From assembly GCF_030247185.1 (NCBI RefSeq), contig NC_080571.1, forward strand, positions 674,001 through 738,000: a stretch of 64,000 nt of DNA. Reading direction: 5' to 3'. The notes under the pieces are model-generated. The model saw only the letters and a program-made list of their open reading frames with translations. It was not told the origin of the DNA and searched no databases. A program made the position numbers and the translations under genes. Source of the DNA: Malaya genurostris (taxonomy: Eukaryota > Arthropoda > Insecta > Diptera > Culicidae). Below, in pieces: positions 45,301 to 55,500 of the stretch (its first letter is position 1; each line of letters begins with the position of its first letter).

Positions 45301-48300
45301 CCCAGAGCATATGGGATTTTGACTCATTGGGGCTGTGAACGATTATCTCGCTTCGGTTGACAGATAGAGTCACACAATCTTCGGCAAACTTGTTGTAGGT
45401 ACTTAGACTAATAATATAGTGAAGTTTGACAGACAATTAGTTGAGAGCTGCTCCGTCAGAGGCGCTTTGAAAAGAGCATGAAATAATAATAAGTTTTCAA
45501 TAGAAAAAAAAACAGATTGAACATGAAATATCGCGAATATTTTAGCATCTGGAATTCAAAGAACTTTTCGAGAGTATATTTCGGAATCACTCCATCAGAT
45601 AGAATTAGTGTACTTGCTATGGTACAAATTTCTATATCAAAATTATTCTCTAGTGAGAAAACTAAAAGATCTAGAGCGATTTTGTCTTCTACAAAATTGT
45701 TCGGAATATAGCGGTCTACATTATGAAAATCATATTAGTTAGAAACTCATCCACCCAGTGGCACAATTTTGCCAATGAAAATTGATTCTATCATATCTTT
45801 ACAATTTATTAAGATAGAATGTTGGTGTTTCCGAGAAGAATGTTCCGGAGCTCAAAACAAATCAAATAGTGCAAACAATATCTGAAAGTTCTCTAATTGA
45901 TGACGCTAGTGGTTGAAAATTAATGTTGACTCATTCAGATGGTTTCTTTGAGAAGTTGTTCTAGGGTTTCAATACCTCTTAAATGATTGACTAAACGGTT
46001 CGTATTGTATCTACAAGGTGGTCTTCTGCAACTAAAAATCAGAATAGTTTACGAGAGTGATGTTATCAATCAGTTTTTCAAGAAGTTGGTGAAGGATTGA
46101 CAAATTGAAAACTGTTTTACTAGAAGGCGCTAGTGAGCTACTGGAGTATTAGTATGAATATCGACATCTGAAATCTGATGAAACTCGTACATCATATTGA
46201 AGTTTTGACTATTTACGTAATTAAATAGATTGTTAAGTACATCAATCATGACATGTATTGCTTATTTTATTTAATCAAATTAATTTTTTTTTGCAACTGA
46301 TAAGACCCAAAGAAGCAAAAATTTTATAGTCTCGCTCATCGTCAGGCAACAAATATCTTCATCTTTCGTGTCAACGAATTATAATGTATTATGATAGCTC
46401 CTATAACTAAGCCTACCACTTAAGAACTAAAAGGGCAGTTTAAAAATAATTGGGAACAATGACTAAATAGATACATTACAAAAACGTTATCAGATAATGC
46501 TGATTAAATTTTCAGGAATAGATGAGATTTATTACAACGAGAGTGAATATATAATTTCAGTTTTTTCAACAAGTAGGATAATCAGCTCGAGATTGTAACC
46601 AAATCGGCTACGCGAACGGCCTAAGAAACATTTAGGCGAACGGATAAAAAGTGCAAATCGATAGTGCGATAAATTTAGAACGCTCCCGATGGCTGGAAAA
46701 ATCTCTACAAAGAGTAAACCGGGGAAGTTTATTCTGAATAGCTTCGACGCGTTGGATGTCGAGTTAACAATATGAAGTCCAAACGCCAGCACCATTTTCT
46801 AGAATTTCTCTCAGTTCACAATATATAGCTCCTAAATTATCACACATTTAAGATATGCCGTAATATACGTTATATTGAGCACTAGCGCATATGCTATGCG
46901 AGTATTCTGATATATACTGTAAACATTACGCTACACAAGCTCCACCTGGTAGAGTGATTAGTTTTCAATACATTTATGTTTTACGCATTAATTTATGTTT
47001 TGCACAGAAACTGGTTTAGAACCACTACCTTTCCAAATAATCAAAATCTTTACGCGTAATCCAACTTATACCATGCAATATATTTTTGTTCATGCTTTTT
47101 TCAATGCGGTGAGACAGTTGTCAACTAGTTTTAATTAAAATATCACTTTTAGTCTTCACAAACACACAAAAACTCTCCGAAGACAGTACGGTTCTATACT
47201 ATACTGTTTGTTCGTTTATTTCATTTTATTAACGACTTTAACCATTCATGATCATTCGCCAAATATACTCAATTTATGAGAGTTTTCAAGAAATGTTGAT
47301 GGATTGGCGATCGCTATAAAATAAAATTGAAAAACCATAAATATCAGTTTTTATGTACTTATCATTATATCTAGCAATACAAATAATCAAAACTTTAATA
47401 TAAAGTTTGAGTTTCACTGTCTCAAGTTCCTTAGATTTCAGATGTCGATAGCTTATTCTTGCAAATACTGTAGTAGCTTACTAACGCCTTCTAGGAAAAC
47501 AAACTTTGAATTCCCGCTTTCTTCAAAATACCATAATTTGCGAGTTACGTGAAATTCAAATCGTTTTGTCTGTGTTATGCGAATGATTTATATCATGCAT
47601 TTTTCAAAGCACCGCTGGCGAAGCAGCTCTCAACAAATTGTCTGTAAAACTAAACTAAATTGTTGGTCTAAGTATCGACAACAAGTTTGCCGAAGATTGT
47701 GTGGCTCTATCTGTCGACCGAAGCGAGAAAACCGTTCACAGCCCCAATGAGTCGAAATCCCATATGCTCTGGGTCCCGTTTATCGCGGTTATCCGGCAAT
47801 AACGAATCCGCCAACAACGAATACCGGCAAAACCGAATCCGCGTTGTACGAGACCCCACTGTATGTTTGTGAAAATCTTAGAAAAATAAGTGAGTCATGG
47901 TACTTCCGCGGTAATTACGGATCGAACGATTTCAGTGCAACCTCTGTTACACTGGTGAAGTGCAATTTAAAAACGAAAAACGCTATTAATTTTTCAAAAT
48001 ATTGGTTCGTCGGTGTTAGAGATAATCGAGTTTTTCGCCGATTTTACCCATCAATCCGGAACCAGAAGACGGATCTGCATAAATGTCAACAGCCAAAAGA
48101 CCTTCCATCAATCAAAAAGACGCGAGGTCAGCCAATGAAATATCTGAGATTTGCATGTTCACCAATGTCATTTGTTAGAATTGGTCCATGTAGTATCATC
48201 TCACCTGTCACCTATTTCCTTCTCCAAAGTATTATACAACTCCCGCCGTTCCCGATAATGGTAAAAGTGTTCCCAATCGCGGTGGTGGTTAATGCCGAAT

Positions 48301-49124
48301 CGATCCGGTTCCTCATCCAACTGGTAGTCGAATCCACCACCGAGCGAACGTTTCTTTCGAGGGAAGTACCGTTCAACGTACTCTGCTGGATCCTGATGCC
48401 ACAAATTGATCGCTTGTGTATGGTCCTGATCCTGATCTAGGTATTTATTCCACGAAAGCTCATCGTAATCGTTGGTATTAGCGTAAGAATTGCGTGACTC
48501 TGCATTTGCGGGTGGGTAGAGCTGATCTGATCTCTCTTTTCCGTAGCCGGGAGGAACCCAAGATTCGGGATGTTCTTTCAAATATTGTTGAAGCTCGGTT
48601 TCTGTCAGCTCGTGGCCATCGTGATCGTGGTGATGATGATGATGGTGCTCCTCCATCATCGGTATGGGAATTGGTTGGGAAACCATGACAGGTGCCGGAG
48701 TTGGTGGTGTTTTTTTCGGAGGACCCGGTTCATTTGGTAATTGTGCGATTTGACCCAATCTCAAAGATGCTATTCTATAACGATAATCTGGCAGTGGGTA
48801 GTACATGTCAATTTCAGAAGTGAGGTAATGTCCTCCGGGACCTTTGAAGATAAGCAACTTTGCAGCTGCCATAGTAATCTGTAATGCAAAAAATAAAATC
48901 TTATCTTACGTGAAATGGTCATTTTTCGGATAAACCAAACTTACCACAAGTTGGCCGTTGATAGGAAACAAAAGAAAGCGCTTTCTCCTACTCAGTGTTC
49001 TATTACTGGATTCGGTAGCATCATCGAAACTACTTCCGGTACTGAAAGTGTCACTTTTCGCTAGCAAAACACTGAAACATTCCATGATAAATATGATCAA
49101 AAATAGACCAGCTGCACTTCTCAT
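37634..49124 (-). CDS. DM4/12-family secreted protein, four exons
   Basis: Joined by eye from exons 49124-48945, 48878-48205, 37954-37844 and 37772-37634 (1104 nt, 367 aa). Every junction obeys GT/AG and keeps phase. Residues 1-22 are a hydrophobic signal peptide, followed by SRRKRFLLFP, the usual start of mature DM4/12 proteins. The middle is Pro-rich with seven consecutive His (138-144) and a dibasic RKKRS. The C-terminal domain has four cysteines (C293 in ACILRSICE, C299, C344 and C352 in CHRLYGDKC), as expected for two disulfides. The family is insect-specific and its function is poorly known. Intron 2 is 10,250 nt and full of transposons; introns 1 and 3 are 66 and 71 nt. Confidence 0.8.
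37844..37954 (-). CDS. DM4/12 gene exon 3
   Basis: Acceptor AATAAATCTTTCCAG before 37954. The 111 nt complete Arg285 and encode FNVPVKACILRSICEVRGFM and on to MDIARIVF. The donor TTTTCAG then GTCAGAG follows. It carries C293 and C299 of the DM4/12 domain. Confidence 0.8.
38640..39238 (+). pseudogene. DD37E (ITmD37E-like) transposase fragment
   Basis: A 0.6-kb internal piece in one frame, from DTWLSEKGITMRKMAKRFGI to INAEIYRS, matching the 49.8-50.5 and 63.2-63.9-kb copies. It includes the helix-turn-helix and the first catalytic Asp (LMDDKTY, where other copies read DDETY), but lacks the second Asp, the Glu and both inverted ends. Both edges abut parts of mosquito repeat D. Confidence 0.75.
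39239..39560. repeat. mosquito-type repeat D core with (TG)n
   Basis: ACTTTTGAACGGAGCCTCGG then TGTTATATACCGTTCGACTT matches the core of repeat D. About 20 TG units follow at 39313-39352, in the position where other copies have GTGTGTATGTG runs. Confidence 0.65.
39965..40590 (+). pseudogene. third Tc1/mariner-type transposase remnant (D37D-like)
   Basis: ATG at 39965 opens MEQYTLKERAEMV, then jumps to a first-Asp motif PDEAYFTLNGCVNKQTCRF, so the middle of the N-terminal half is deleted. After a stop, the frame continues from 40077 with GDRYRAMINDFV, GYWFQQDGATCHTARLTIHL and SDLTSPDFF. By my count 37 residues separate the Asp of QQD and the Asp of SPDFF. A frame change follows near 40415, but KMIEKAEKR and VLKAKGDFLKPK are still readable to 40588. 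This is a different family from the mariner and the DD37E copies. Confidence 0.65.
40600..40690. repeat. ACACGGTTTT short direct repeats
   Basis: TTTACACGGTTTT or close variants occur four to five times (40609, 40620, 40638, 40655, 40670), just after the D37D-like remnant. They may be part of its subterminal region. Confidence 0.45.
41084..42269 (+). mobile_element. mariner with internal deletion, both ends present
   Basis: ACAGATCGGCTGAAATGTTC starts at 41084 after TA (41082-41083). CAGCCGAACTGT ends at 42269 before TA (42270-42271). The 1186-bp copy lies in intron 2 of the DM4/12 gene, antisense to it. A 91-bp deletion at GACCGTAAAGTG/CAAAATGGG accounts for much of the shortening. Confidence 0.9.
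41265..42202 (+). pseudogene. mariner transposase pseudogene, short-form subfamily
   Basis: Opens MEKKEFRVLMKHYFLMKK and reads to NDRKV, where a 91-bp deletion removes the second helix-turn-helix and shifts frame. The catalytic part resumes with PRELTIDQKQQRIDDSEQ and TMDETW. Another shift lies near 41890, then FHQDNAPCHKSMKTM and APSDFF. It carries the short form MLASKFRSNETEAYF, shared only with the 59.5-kb copy here. Confidence 0.85.
42276..42690. repeat. diverged tandem array, about three units
   Basis: Three blocks share the plan TTGCTCTTCAGARATNGT, ATAANGNTATTT, a G-rich stretch (GGGGAG or GGGAGG), AAGYGNCNCT and AAAGGNGG: 42276-42360, 42412-42483 and 42596-42680. Spacing is roughly 140-180 bp, with heavy divergence. 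Confidence 0.45.
42691..43985. other. no gene seen (intronic)
   Basis: AT-rich intronic sequence with no recognised feature. Confidence 0.4.
43986..44780 (-). pseudogene. non-LTR reverse transcriptase fragment
   Basis: Minus-strand pieces in overlapping frames give GKSTGIDNVNSKVI, VPKVTGTDKAKEYRPINML, LEKILELVVEDQL, and a palm start VFLDLKGAFETI. That is RT fingers and early palm of a CR1/Jockey-like LINE. The catalytic FADD part is missing and several shifts are present. It lies in intron 2 of the DM4/12 gene. Confidence 0.7.
45238..47861. mobile_element. pogo/Tigger-like element with ~240-bp inverted ends
   Basis: The left end CAGAGGGGTCTCGTATAACG at 45238 and the right end (reverse complement CAGTGGGGTCTCGTACAACG) at 47861 form long inverted repeats of about 240-260 bp, sharing GGGACCCAGAGCATATGGGA and ACACAATCTTCGGCAAACTT. 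TA flanks both ends (45236-45237, 47862-47863). The flanks join into a normal repeat D sentence (CTTTCATTAGAACC-TA-TGTTTGTGAAAATC), which shows a precise insertion. CAG...CTG ends with TA duplication are those of pogo/Tigger elements. The 2.1-kb interior shows no transposase frame, so it is non-autonomous or decayed. Confidence 0.75.
47864..48200. other. intronic, repeat D remnants
   Basis: Continues the repeat D copy split by the pogo-like element (GTTTGTGAAAATCTTAGAAA, later ATCCGGAACCAGAAGACGGA), then runs into exon 2. No other gene. Confidence 0.45.
48205..48878 (-). CDS. DM4/12 gene exon 2
   Basis: Acceptor TTTTTTGCATTACAG, then ATTACTATGGCAGC, phase 0. It encodes residues 61-284 plus two bases of codon 285: GPGGHYLTSEIDMYYPLPDY, a Pro-rich run, the His run EEHHHHHHHDHDGHE, and FPRKKRSLGGGFDY. 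A simple reading would stop at TGA 48203-48201, but that TGA lies in the excellent donor GACAG then GTGAGA, so the exon ends at 48205. Confidence 0.8.
48945..49124 (-). CDS. DM4/12 gene exon 1
   Basis: Sixty codons from ATG at 49124, encoding the signal peptide MRSAAGLFLIIFIMECFSVL and the RRKRFLLFP motif. The donor is CTTGTG followed by GTAAGT at 48944-48939, phase 0. Confidence 0.8.
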
Positions 49125-49660
49125 GATGAGATCGACATCCAGCCGCGCTTCAAGCTACAACCAAACTGAATCGATTGTCACGTATCAGGGAAACGATTTG
49201 TTTGATATATCATTTACATTTCTTTCGAGGATCATCTTCCGTCCCAAAATAAAGTCGGTCGTCGTGGTTCACAAAAAGCACACTCGGCACAGTTTCTATT
49301 TGAAACCAAATATGGGCCGAATCCACCTATCAGATCAAACGGTCATTCGCAAGAAAGCGGTGTGTGAGGAAATGTTACTGGCAATGAAATCGAACCCAAC
49401 GAAGAACGAGTTTCTAACCGCAGTTTCGGTTTTAACGTCTATTAGCGAGACGCACGGATGCACGGAATCAGACTCGTTCAAACAATTAGTGCCTGATTTT
49501 AGTCAAATTAACTCTACCAGCACGCATTTGTTTCTCGGAAGGTGCTAACCATAGTAGAAAACGAAATCAAATTTCTCATACATTGGAACCAGAATTTACG
49601 TGCAAAGTCGGGGGTGCGTAAATCAGATAAAACATCACGTTATTTCTAAATTTTCGCGTA
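49125..49660. promoter_or_regulatory. upstream region of the DM4/12 gene
   Basis: Should contain the 5' untranslated region and promoter of the minus-strand gene. I see no clear TATA box. A plus-strand frame stays open to 49548 but lies partly antisense to exon 1, has no recognisable domain and is taken as chance. Confidence 0.3.
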
Positions 49661-50955
49661 AGTAGTGTATCGAAAATAAGCTATCCACATACATTTGTGT
49701 TGTACGCATGTATTTGTGATGGTTTTTCATGCTCAGATCGCAGCATGCTGTGCGTTTGGCAGTCAGCTTTCGTTTGTTTACTTGTTTGTGCGGTTGAAAT
49801 TCTGCGTTTTCAAAATGTCGCGTATTGAAAAGGAAGTGGAAATTAGAGTTCTGGACACATGGCTAAGTGAGAAGGGTATTACTAAGCGAAAATTAGCGAA
49901 GCGGTTTGGAATTCATCATGCCAGTGTTGAAAACATAATAAATAAGTTTGGGGACATTATTCTTAGGATGAGCTGGAGAGACAGAAAACCCGGTTCTTAC
50001 AACCCGAAACTATACCAAAAGTGGTATCTCTAATCATGAAGAACAAATCAATGTCAATACGTGATTTTGCCAAAACAGCAGGAACGAGTGTCGGAATGGT
50101 CCAGCGTATCAAGAGGCGAAATCACTTAAAGACCTACAAGAAACAGAAAATCTCGGAACAAAGTGTAAAACAGAAGAAGCAAGCAGCAACAAGGGCCCGG
50201 AAATTGTATTCGCGTATTTTGCAGGGTCCGGATGCATGCGTTTTGATGAACGATGAGACTTATGTAAAAGAGGACTCAAAACCCCTTCCAGGTCCACAAT
50301 ACTTTACTGTCGTCGTTGGGGAGGATGTGAGCGATGCGGACAGATCGATTCAAGGGGAGAAATTCGTTCGAAAGGTACTGGTATGGCAAGCAATATGTTC
50401 CTTTGGTTTGAAGTCAACCATGTTTTACACTACCGAAACTATAAATGCAGAAATCTATCGATCTGAGTGTCTCCAGAAGAGATTGCTGCCTTTATATAAG
50501 AAGCATAGTACACCTCCACTGTTTTGGCCGAATTTAGCGTCAGCTCACTATGCCAAACCACTCTCAATTGGCTTGCGGAGAAGGATATAAATTTCGTTTA
50601 GAAAAATATTAATCCGCCAAATTACCCTCAGCTTTGACCCATCGAACGTTACTGGGCAACCGTGAAGAGGATCTACAAGAAGACTAGTAAGCAGCTTGGA
50701 ACATGCAGAAGTTCAAAAAAATTTGGGTTCAAGCGTTTAAAAAATACGATGCAACACTTGTCCGGAACTTGATGAAGAGCGTTCGATCAAAAGTTCGATA
50801 ATTCGTGAAGGAATAACTTAAATTTAATCCGGTTTTCATTATGCTCAAGTTTAACCTCGTACAGTTAAGGGTCAATTTTTAGTTTGAATAAAATATCGGT
50901 TTTTATCATAATTTGAAAGAAAAATTTGTTGATAGCTTATTTTCGATACACTCCT
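49661..50955 (+). mobile_element. DD37E (ITmD37E-like) transposon with both ends
   Basis: AGTAGTGTATCGAAAATAAG at 49661 follows TA. At the right, GCTTATTTTCGATACACTCC ends at 50955 before TA (50956-50957). The terminal inverted repeats are about 26 bp with few differences. Length is 1295 bp, usual for this group. This is the only copy in the window with both ends and so defines the family here. Confidence 0.85.
49815..50800 (+). pseudogene. DD37E transposase pseudogene
   Basis: Starts MSRIEKEVEIRVLDTWLSEK at 49815. A frameshift near 50010 (KLYQKWYL) passes to the frame VVSLIMKNKSMSIRDFAK. The first Asp motif is present (NDETY at about 50247). The second is mutated to Asn (LFWPNLASAHYA). A one-base loss at GCCAAACCACTC shifts the frame, and two stops lie before RPIERYW. 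Restoring only the count of codons, 37 residues separate the second site from the Glu, hence DD37E. It is inactive. Confidence 0.8.
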
Positions 50956-50974
50956 TATTGAGTCTTACTTACCT

Positions 50975-51240
50975 AACAGCTATAGGCCTGGGGTGTCCTT
51001 TGCTGTATCAAGAATACGTCTCCACATAACTCGGTCCATGGCTGCTAGTCGCCAGCCACTGGAGGTCATCGTCGAGTTTCTCGCAGAGCTTACCGTAGTG
51101 AGCACCTTTCTGCAATATTGATATGTAGCCAGCTGATGATCATAGGGGATAAGAGATTCACATGTAACCCGTGTGTCCTGACCAAAACTCACATAAGAAA
51201 GTACAGCCTTCTTTAAGACCATGCCTAAAAAACGTTCCCA
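50975..51240 (-). pseudogene. retrotransposon ORF1 fragment
   Basis: The minus strand gives LSYVSFGQDTRVTCESLIPY and YQYCRKGAHYGKLC (with a one-base shift), matching residues 155-197 of the ORF1 at 17.33 kb. Here the first knuckle Cys is Tyr and the second is kept. After EKLDDDLQWLA the text (AAMDRVMWRRILDTA) resembles the C-terminal tail of a different LINE type, so a chimeric junction is possible. It is short and broken. Confidence 0.6.
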
Positions 51241-53384
51241 ATGGGGAAAATTTTCCTACTTTTCTTTATCTTTGGAAAGAATATCTCCGTACTGCAACAT
51301 GATTATGCACACACACATTTAATATCTATGCCCTATGCATTGAACCGCTAACTCGGGTTAACTACAAGCACCTGGTTTAAATCGAAGTTCATTTGTTCCT
51401 TGTTAAACGATACCTTTCTCATAATCATTCATAGAAGAAAATGATGCAAACTCCATTTTAAAAGACCGGACATAACTGAAGTTACTATATTTATTCATCG
51501 ACTAATGAGTTTTACAAAGTAGAAAAAAAATTGTTACATAATTTAAAGGGATTTGTTTCACTTTTCGTAGCTTCCTATAACAAAAAAACCCTTAAAATTG
51601 AAATGTTTACACTAATCAATCTGTAATTCTGGAACCGGAAACTGGATCCCAATACAATTTTATCTATTTGTTATAGAATCATTTTGTTATTTAATTCGAT
51701 GGAAATCGGTGTAGCCATCCTGGGGTAAATTGAATGCATATTTTTTTCTTTTTTGTACTTATTACCCTGCTATCAGTCGAAGACACCTAATTCAATCTAT
51801 GCTTTCTTTAGAAAAATGAAAACAATAACAGAAAATTAACTGATGATTTCGGAATAGACTGATATTGCTTTTTCTCAAGATGAAAACGGACTACACCATC
51901 GGCTGTGATACAGAATATTATTCCAGGAACAAAAGATCCAATTCCAAAAGCTTTGTTGGCAACGAATTTCACTACACTCAGATGAGCCTCTCAGTAGCCC
52001 GTGGCACTGACAACCCATACATGAGTAAGGACCGGGCAAACATTGCTATATTTTGCGAGTCAGGTGCTACTGCTATCTATTTGGGTAACTCTTACGCAAT
52101 AGCAGTTCCTTGGAAGCGATGAGTACCGCCGAAAGGGATGCTGCCATTTGTTTTTGTGTGACAAACTCACTTGCTATCCACCTGCTGTTCGTGTGTCCTT
52201 AGTTTCCCCGAGGGAACGTCACAAAATCTAAATGTTAGTACAGCTTTGAATTCGTTTTTATGCTAGCTGAAAGCGAGAAGTGGCTTCCAGTGAAAAACCA
52301 GCAACAGATTATTTCCAGTCACCAAATGTAATGCTTTCCATTTTGGGTGGACACTGGTATGATACCGGTAGGTAAAACCGTTGCTAGGGGTTGGACACAA
52401 AATAAGACCCTTTTTGAATATATCACACTAATAACTTCTACATTCCAGTAAAAAGCTTCACTCCGTTTTTTTTTTCACGCTTCGTCGCATAAAAAACATT
52501 ATAAATTACGAAGGAATTAAAATTCATCTGCATAACATCTTGCTAATATTTTAATATTATTATATTTTATAGAATAACAAAACGAAGCAACCATTGGAAT
52601 CAAACTTGAATATGTTTTCAATTTTCACATTGTCTGAAAAATAGCCTGTCACCATCACAGTAGACATAACCAACATAGTAGGCTTGTGCGTTCGTACCTT
52701 TTGAATAATTTATTTTCATGTCATTTAGTTTGCCTGTACTGAACACAATTGTGTGTATTCGAAAAAATAAGTGTTGCCAAATTCATCAACAACGCGAATG
52801 TCTTACTTTGTATGAGAATGAGCGTAACCGGAAAAAATATATCGATGAAAATTTGCTCGTCTCGTAGGGCACTTTTGGCCCTTTTTTCTTTGCTCTAAAA
52901 ACAATGATAATAAATCGCAAAATTTGTGTTGCCAGCCGAAGTGCCAAACCGGATGGCGGTAAGTGGTTTAAAACACGACCCCCGGATGGCATGCTGTTCC
53001 GGTGTACTGCGAAGTAACATTGCCTGTTTTTGTTCCCACGCTATGGGAGATAGGTTTTTTTCTGCTTGGTTAATACATCAGAGCGGTCTCCCATGGTGGC
53101 GGACACAGAATCAGCAAGTTTTTTGTTCACTGTAATAAGGTAAATAGTGCTGATGCGTGTATGTGTGGGAAGGAGGGGGGGTGTTTTTGCAAAGCATGAG
53201 CTAAAAGTGGCAGCACTGGTGGTTACAGATTGTACCAATGAGCTCTACAAATTGAAACTCTGAAAGGTCACTTCCGTTGTAATTAAGAGACAGGAAATAA
53301 CGTAAATGCATAATTTTCCTGGAAGGCTTAAACAATTTTAATGTACCGGACGCCTCTGGAATTAAACCATTTGTTTTTGAGGTG
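51241..53384. other. no gene seen
   Basis: Mostly AT-rich. A CCGGAACCGGAAACTGGATC block near 51.63 kb is a worn repeat D piece. A GC-richer patch at 52.92-53.24 kb has short frames on both strands without recognisable domains. Confidence 0.4.
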
Positions 53385-53620
53385 AAGTCGTCTTATCATA
53401 CTATGGGCCGCCTTTTAAAAATTCGTCCTGAGGAAGAATGGGTAGAACTTAATCCTGAATATCTCGAGTAATACTAAACGCAATAACATAATTATTTCTC
53501 CGTATCATCAGAAATGTAATCAGCAATTTAGGTAACAATTTTCAACAGTTTGAGATAACCACAAATAATCCAAAAATTCAGTTTTCTCAAACTTTTAGCT
53601 GCCGGAAAATCAAACCTTTT
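53385..53620. repeat. dispersed repeat B, copy 3
   Basis: AAGTCGTCTTATCATACTAT then GGGCCGCCTTTTAAAAATTC, and on through GAAGAATGGGTAGAACTTAA and GAGATAACCACAAATAATCC. It follows the 16.2-kb copy block by block with substitutions. Confidence 0.55.
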
Positions 53621-53649
53621 GCGTGGTGTAAAGCGTCATTTGGATTGGA

Positions 53650-54127
53650 TTTTGGTAATGAATTCTAAATTTGGAACTTAATTCTGATCCTGGACTCTGG
53701 CTCACCTGAACTCTGAGCTTAATTTCGGATTTTGAATAAGGGTTCAAAATTTAATTCCAGAATATAAATTCAAAAATAGGAACTAAGAATATGGCACTGA
53801 ATTTTATTTCTAAATTCTGGAACTAGCTTTTCGGGATTGGTATCTTGGCTGTGGGAACTGAATTTAATACCTTAATTTAAGTTAGGAATTGGTATCCAGA
53901 ATCATACTTCAGGAATTCAACTTCAGACGTCTGGAGTTCAGTAAATAAATTTTTGATCTGAGCTCCGAACCAGAGTTTTTATACTGACTTCTGAATCTTG
54001 ATTTCAATTCTTGTATTCCGTTTCGGAAGTTGCTTCCTGAACTCAGTTCCAGAATTCATTTCCAGATTGAGATCCAGAACTCATAACCTGCATGCTGGTG
54101 TTATATCCGAAACCTGAGTTCTAGAGC
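53650..54127. repeat. degenerate GAATTC/TTCTGGAACT satellite, copy 2 left part
   Basis: A loose array of AATTCTAAATTTGGAACTTA, CTGGACTCTGG, AGGAATTCAACTTCAGA, GAACTCAGTTCCAGAATTC and similar words, directly after repeat B as at 16.6 kb. It is split at 54128 by a TA-flanked element and resumes at 55288. Confidence 0.55.
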
Positions 54128-54129
54128 TA

Positions 54130-55285
54130 CACTCTAAAAAAATGAAAATTACGTATGACGTAAAATCAAGCATTCCGTATTTCTTGGATAACAACTGAAG
54201 ATTATATCCAAGAACATTTAAATTTAAATTTTGTGCCTTTTTCGCGGTTGAATTCAGTCGAATAAGCTGTAAATGTTTAATATTTGCATGCTTTAGGATG
54301 TAAATTTAAGTAAATTGTGACGCTCCTTTTATGTGCATTTATTGAGATACAAATTTACACTTGAGCAATTCCAGAAATGAGTAGACGAAAAAGTGACAAA
54401 ATCAGAATCGACCTTCTCCGTTTTGGATGAAACTATGCACATGGCTTCAGTATGGCAAACCATAAGTTTTGAACCGATGGAGAGGTCAATCCGACTCACG
54501 ACTGATTTTAAAAAGGGCGTATGTATTTTTGCATTTCACAAAAATTGCCTTTTTCAAATCGTTGTAACTGGGAAACTGTTAATTGTACAAAAATGGCGTT
54601 CAGGAAGAAGTTGTAGGGAATCGATTGGACACTCTAAAAAAATATACACTGAAAAAAAATTTCGATTTTTTTTTCTCAATAATTACAAAATAATCCGAAA
54701 AACTTAAATATAAAAAAACATGGTTTTAATTTCTTTTTGATATTTTTTATTTTAAAGCTGTTAATAAAACCTACGGATTGATGGCTATCCAATCCGTGCC
54801 TTTTGAAAAATGAAAAAGTTACAGCCAAAACAATTTACAGCTATTCGAAATTTCAAGTTCTCGTTGAAAGATAATAATTTAAACAGTAGAATATTATTCT
54901 ACAGGTTAAAGTCAATAAATTTGTTCATAATATCCTTTCTTCTAAGAGTAGCAGTTCTTGAGATACTTGGATATTTAATTATAACACCATTTTTTATATT
55001 TCCATGAATTATTTATTTGCTTGCTATATCTACAATTATCACATGTACATGAATAATTCTTAATAATATTTAAGGTTTTATTTATGTCTGACGAAACTGC
55101 CTCGCAGTACAAAAACAGAAAAAAATCATAGCATGTAAAGATAGGTCATATCTTTAACTTCACAGTTAATTTAGCTGAAGCTAACATCGATACAGATATA
55201 AAATTAATATTTATACATGTTACTAGATGTAATATTATGGAACCACCGAAGAAATTACGTGTAAATATCCTTTTTTCTAAGAGTG
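54130..55285. mobile_element. TA-flanked non-autonomous element in satellite
   Basis: TA (54128-54129) precedes CACTCTAAAAAAATGAAAA. The right end TTTTTTCTAAGAGTG is followed by TA (55286-55287). The ends are imperfect inverted repeats that continue with ATTACG and ACGTAA words. Satellite text stands on both sides, so this inserted into the array. The interior (1.16 kb) has no transposase; the frames at 54393-54707 and 54810-55007 show no known domain. Confidence 0.55.
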
Positions 55286-55287
55286 TA

Positions 55288-55500
55288 TATTTTGGAACTA
55301 AATTAAGGTTCGAAATTCAAGTTCAGAATTCAGTCCTATAGTTAAACTCGAAACTTGGATTCTGAAAATAAGTTCAATTCCAGGAATCTGGATCTGAATC
55401 CCGTACCTCATTTTCGCAACTGAATTCAGAGTCCCAGGGTCCGAATTCATTTCTTCAATTCAGGTGTAGTTTCCGAATGCCTAAAATTCGTATTCTAGTG
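55288..55500. repeat. degenerate satellite, copy 2 right part
   Basis: Resumes TTTTGGAACTAAATTAAGGT, TCAGAATTCAGTCC and CCAGGAATCTGGATCTGAAT in the same word style as 53.65-54.13 kb. Confidence 0.5.

Noticed and set aside
48958..49548. 196-residue plus-strand open frame upstream of exon 2
   Set aside because: Its first third is antisense to exon 1 of the DM4/12 gene, and the rest has no recognisable motif or splice context.
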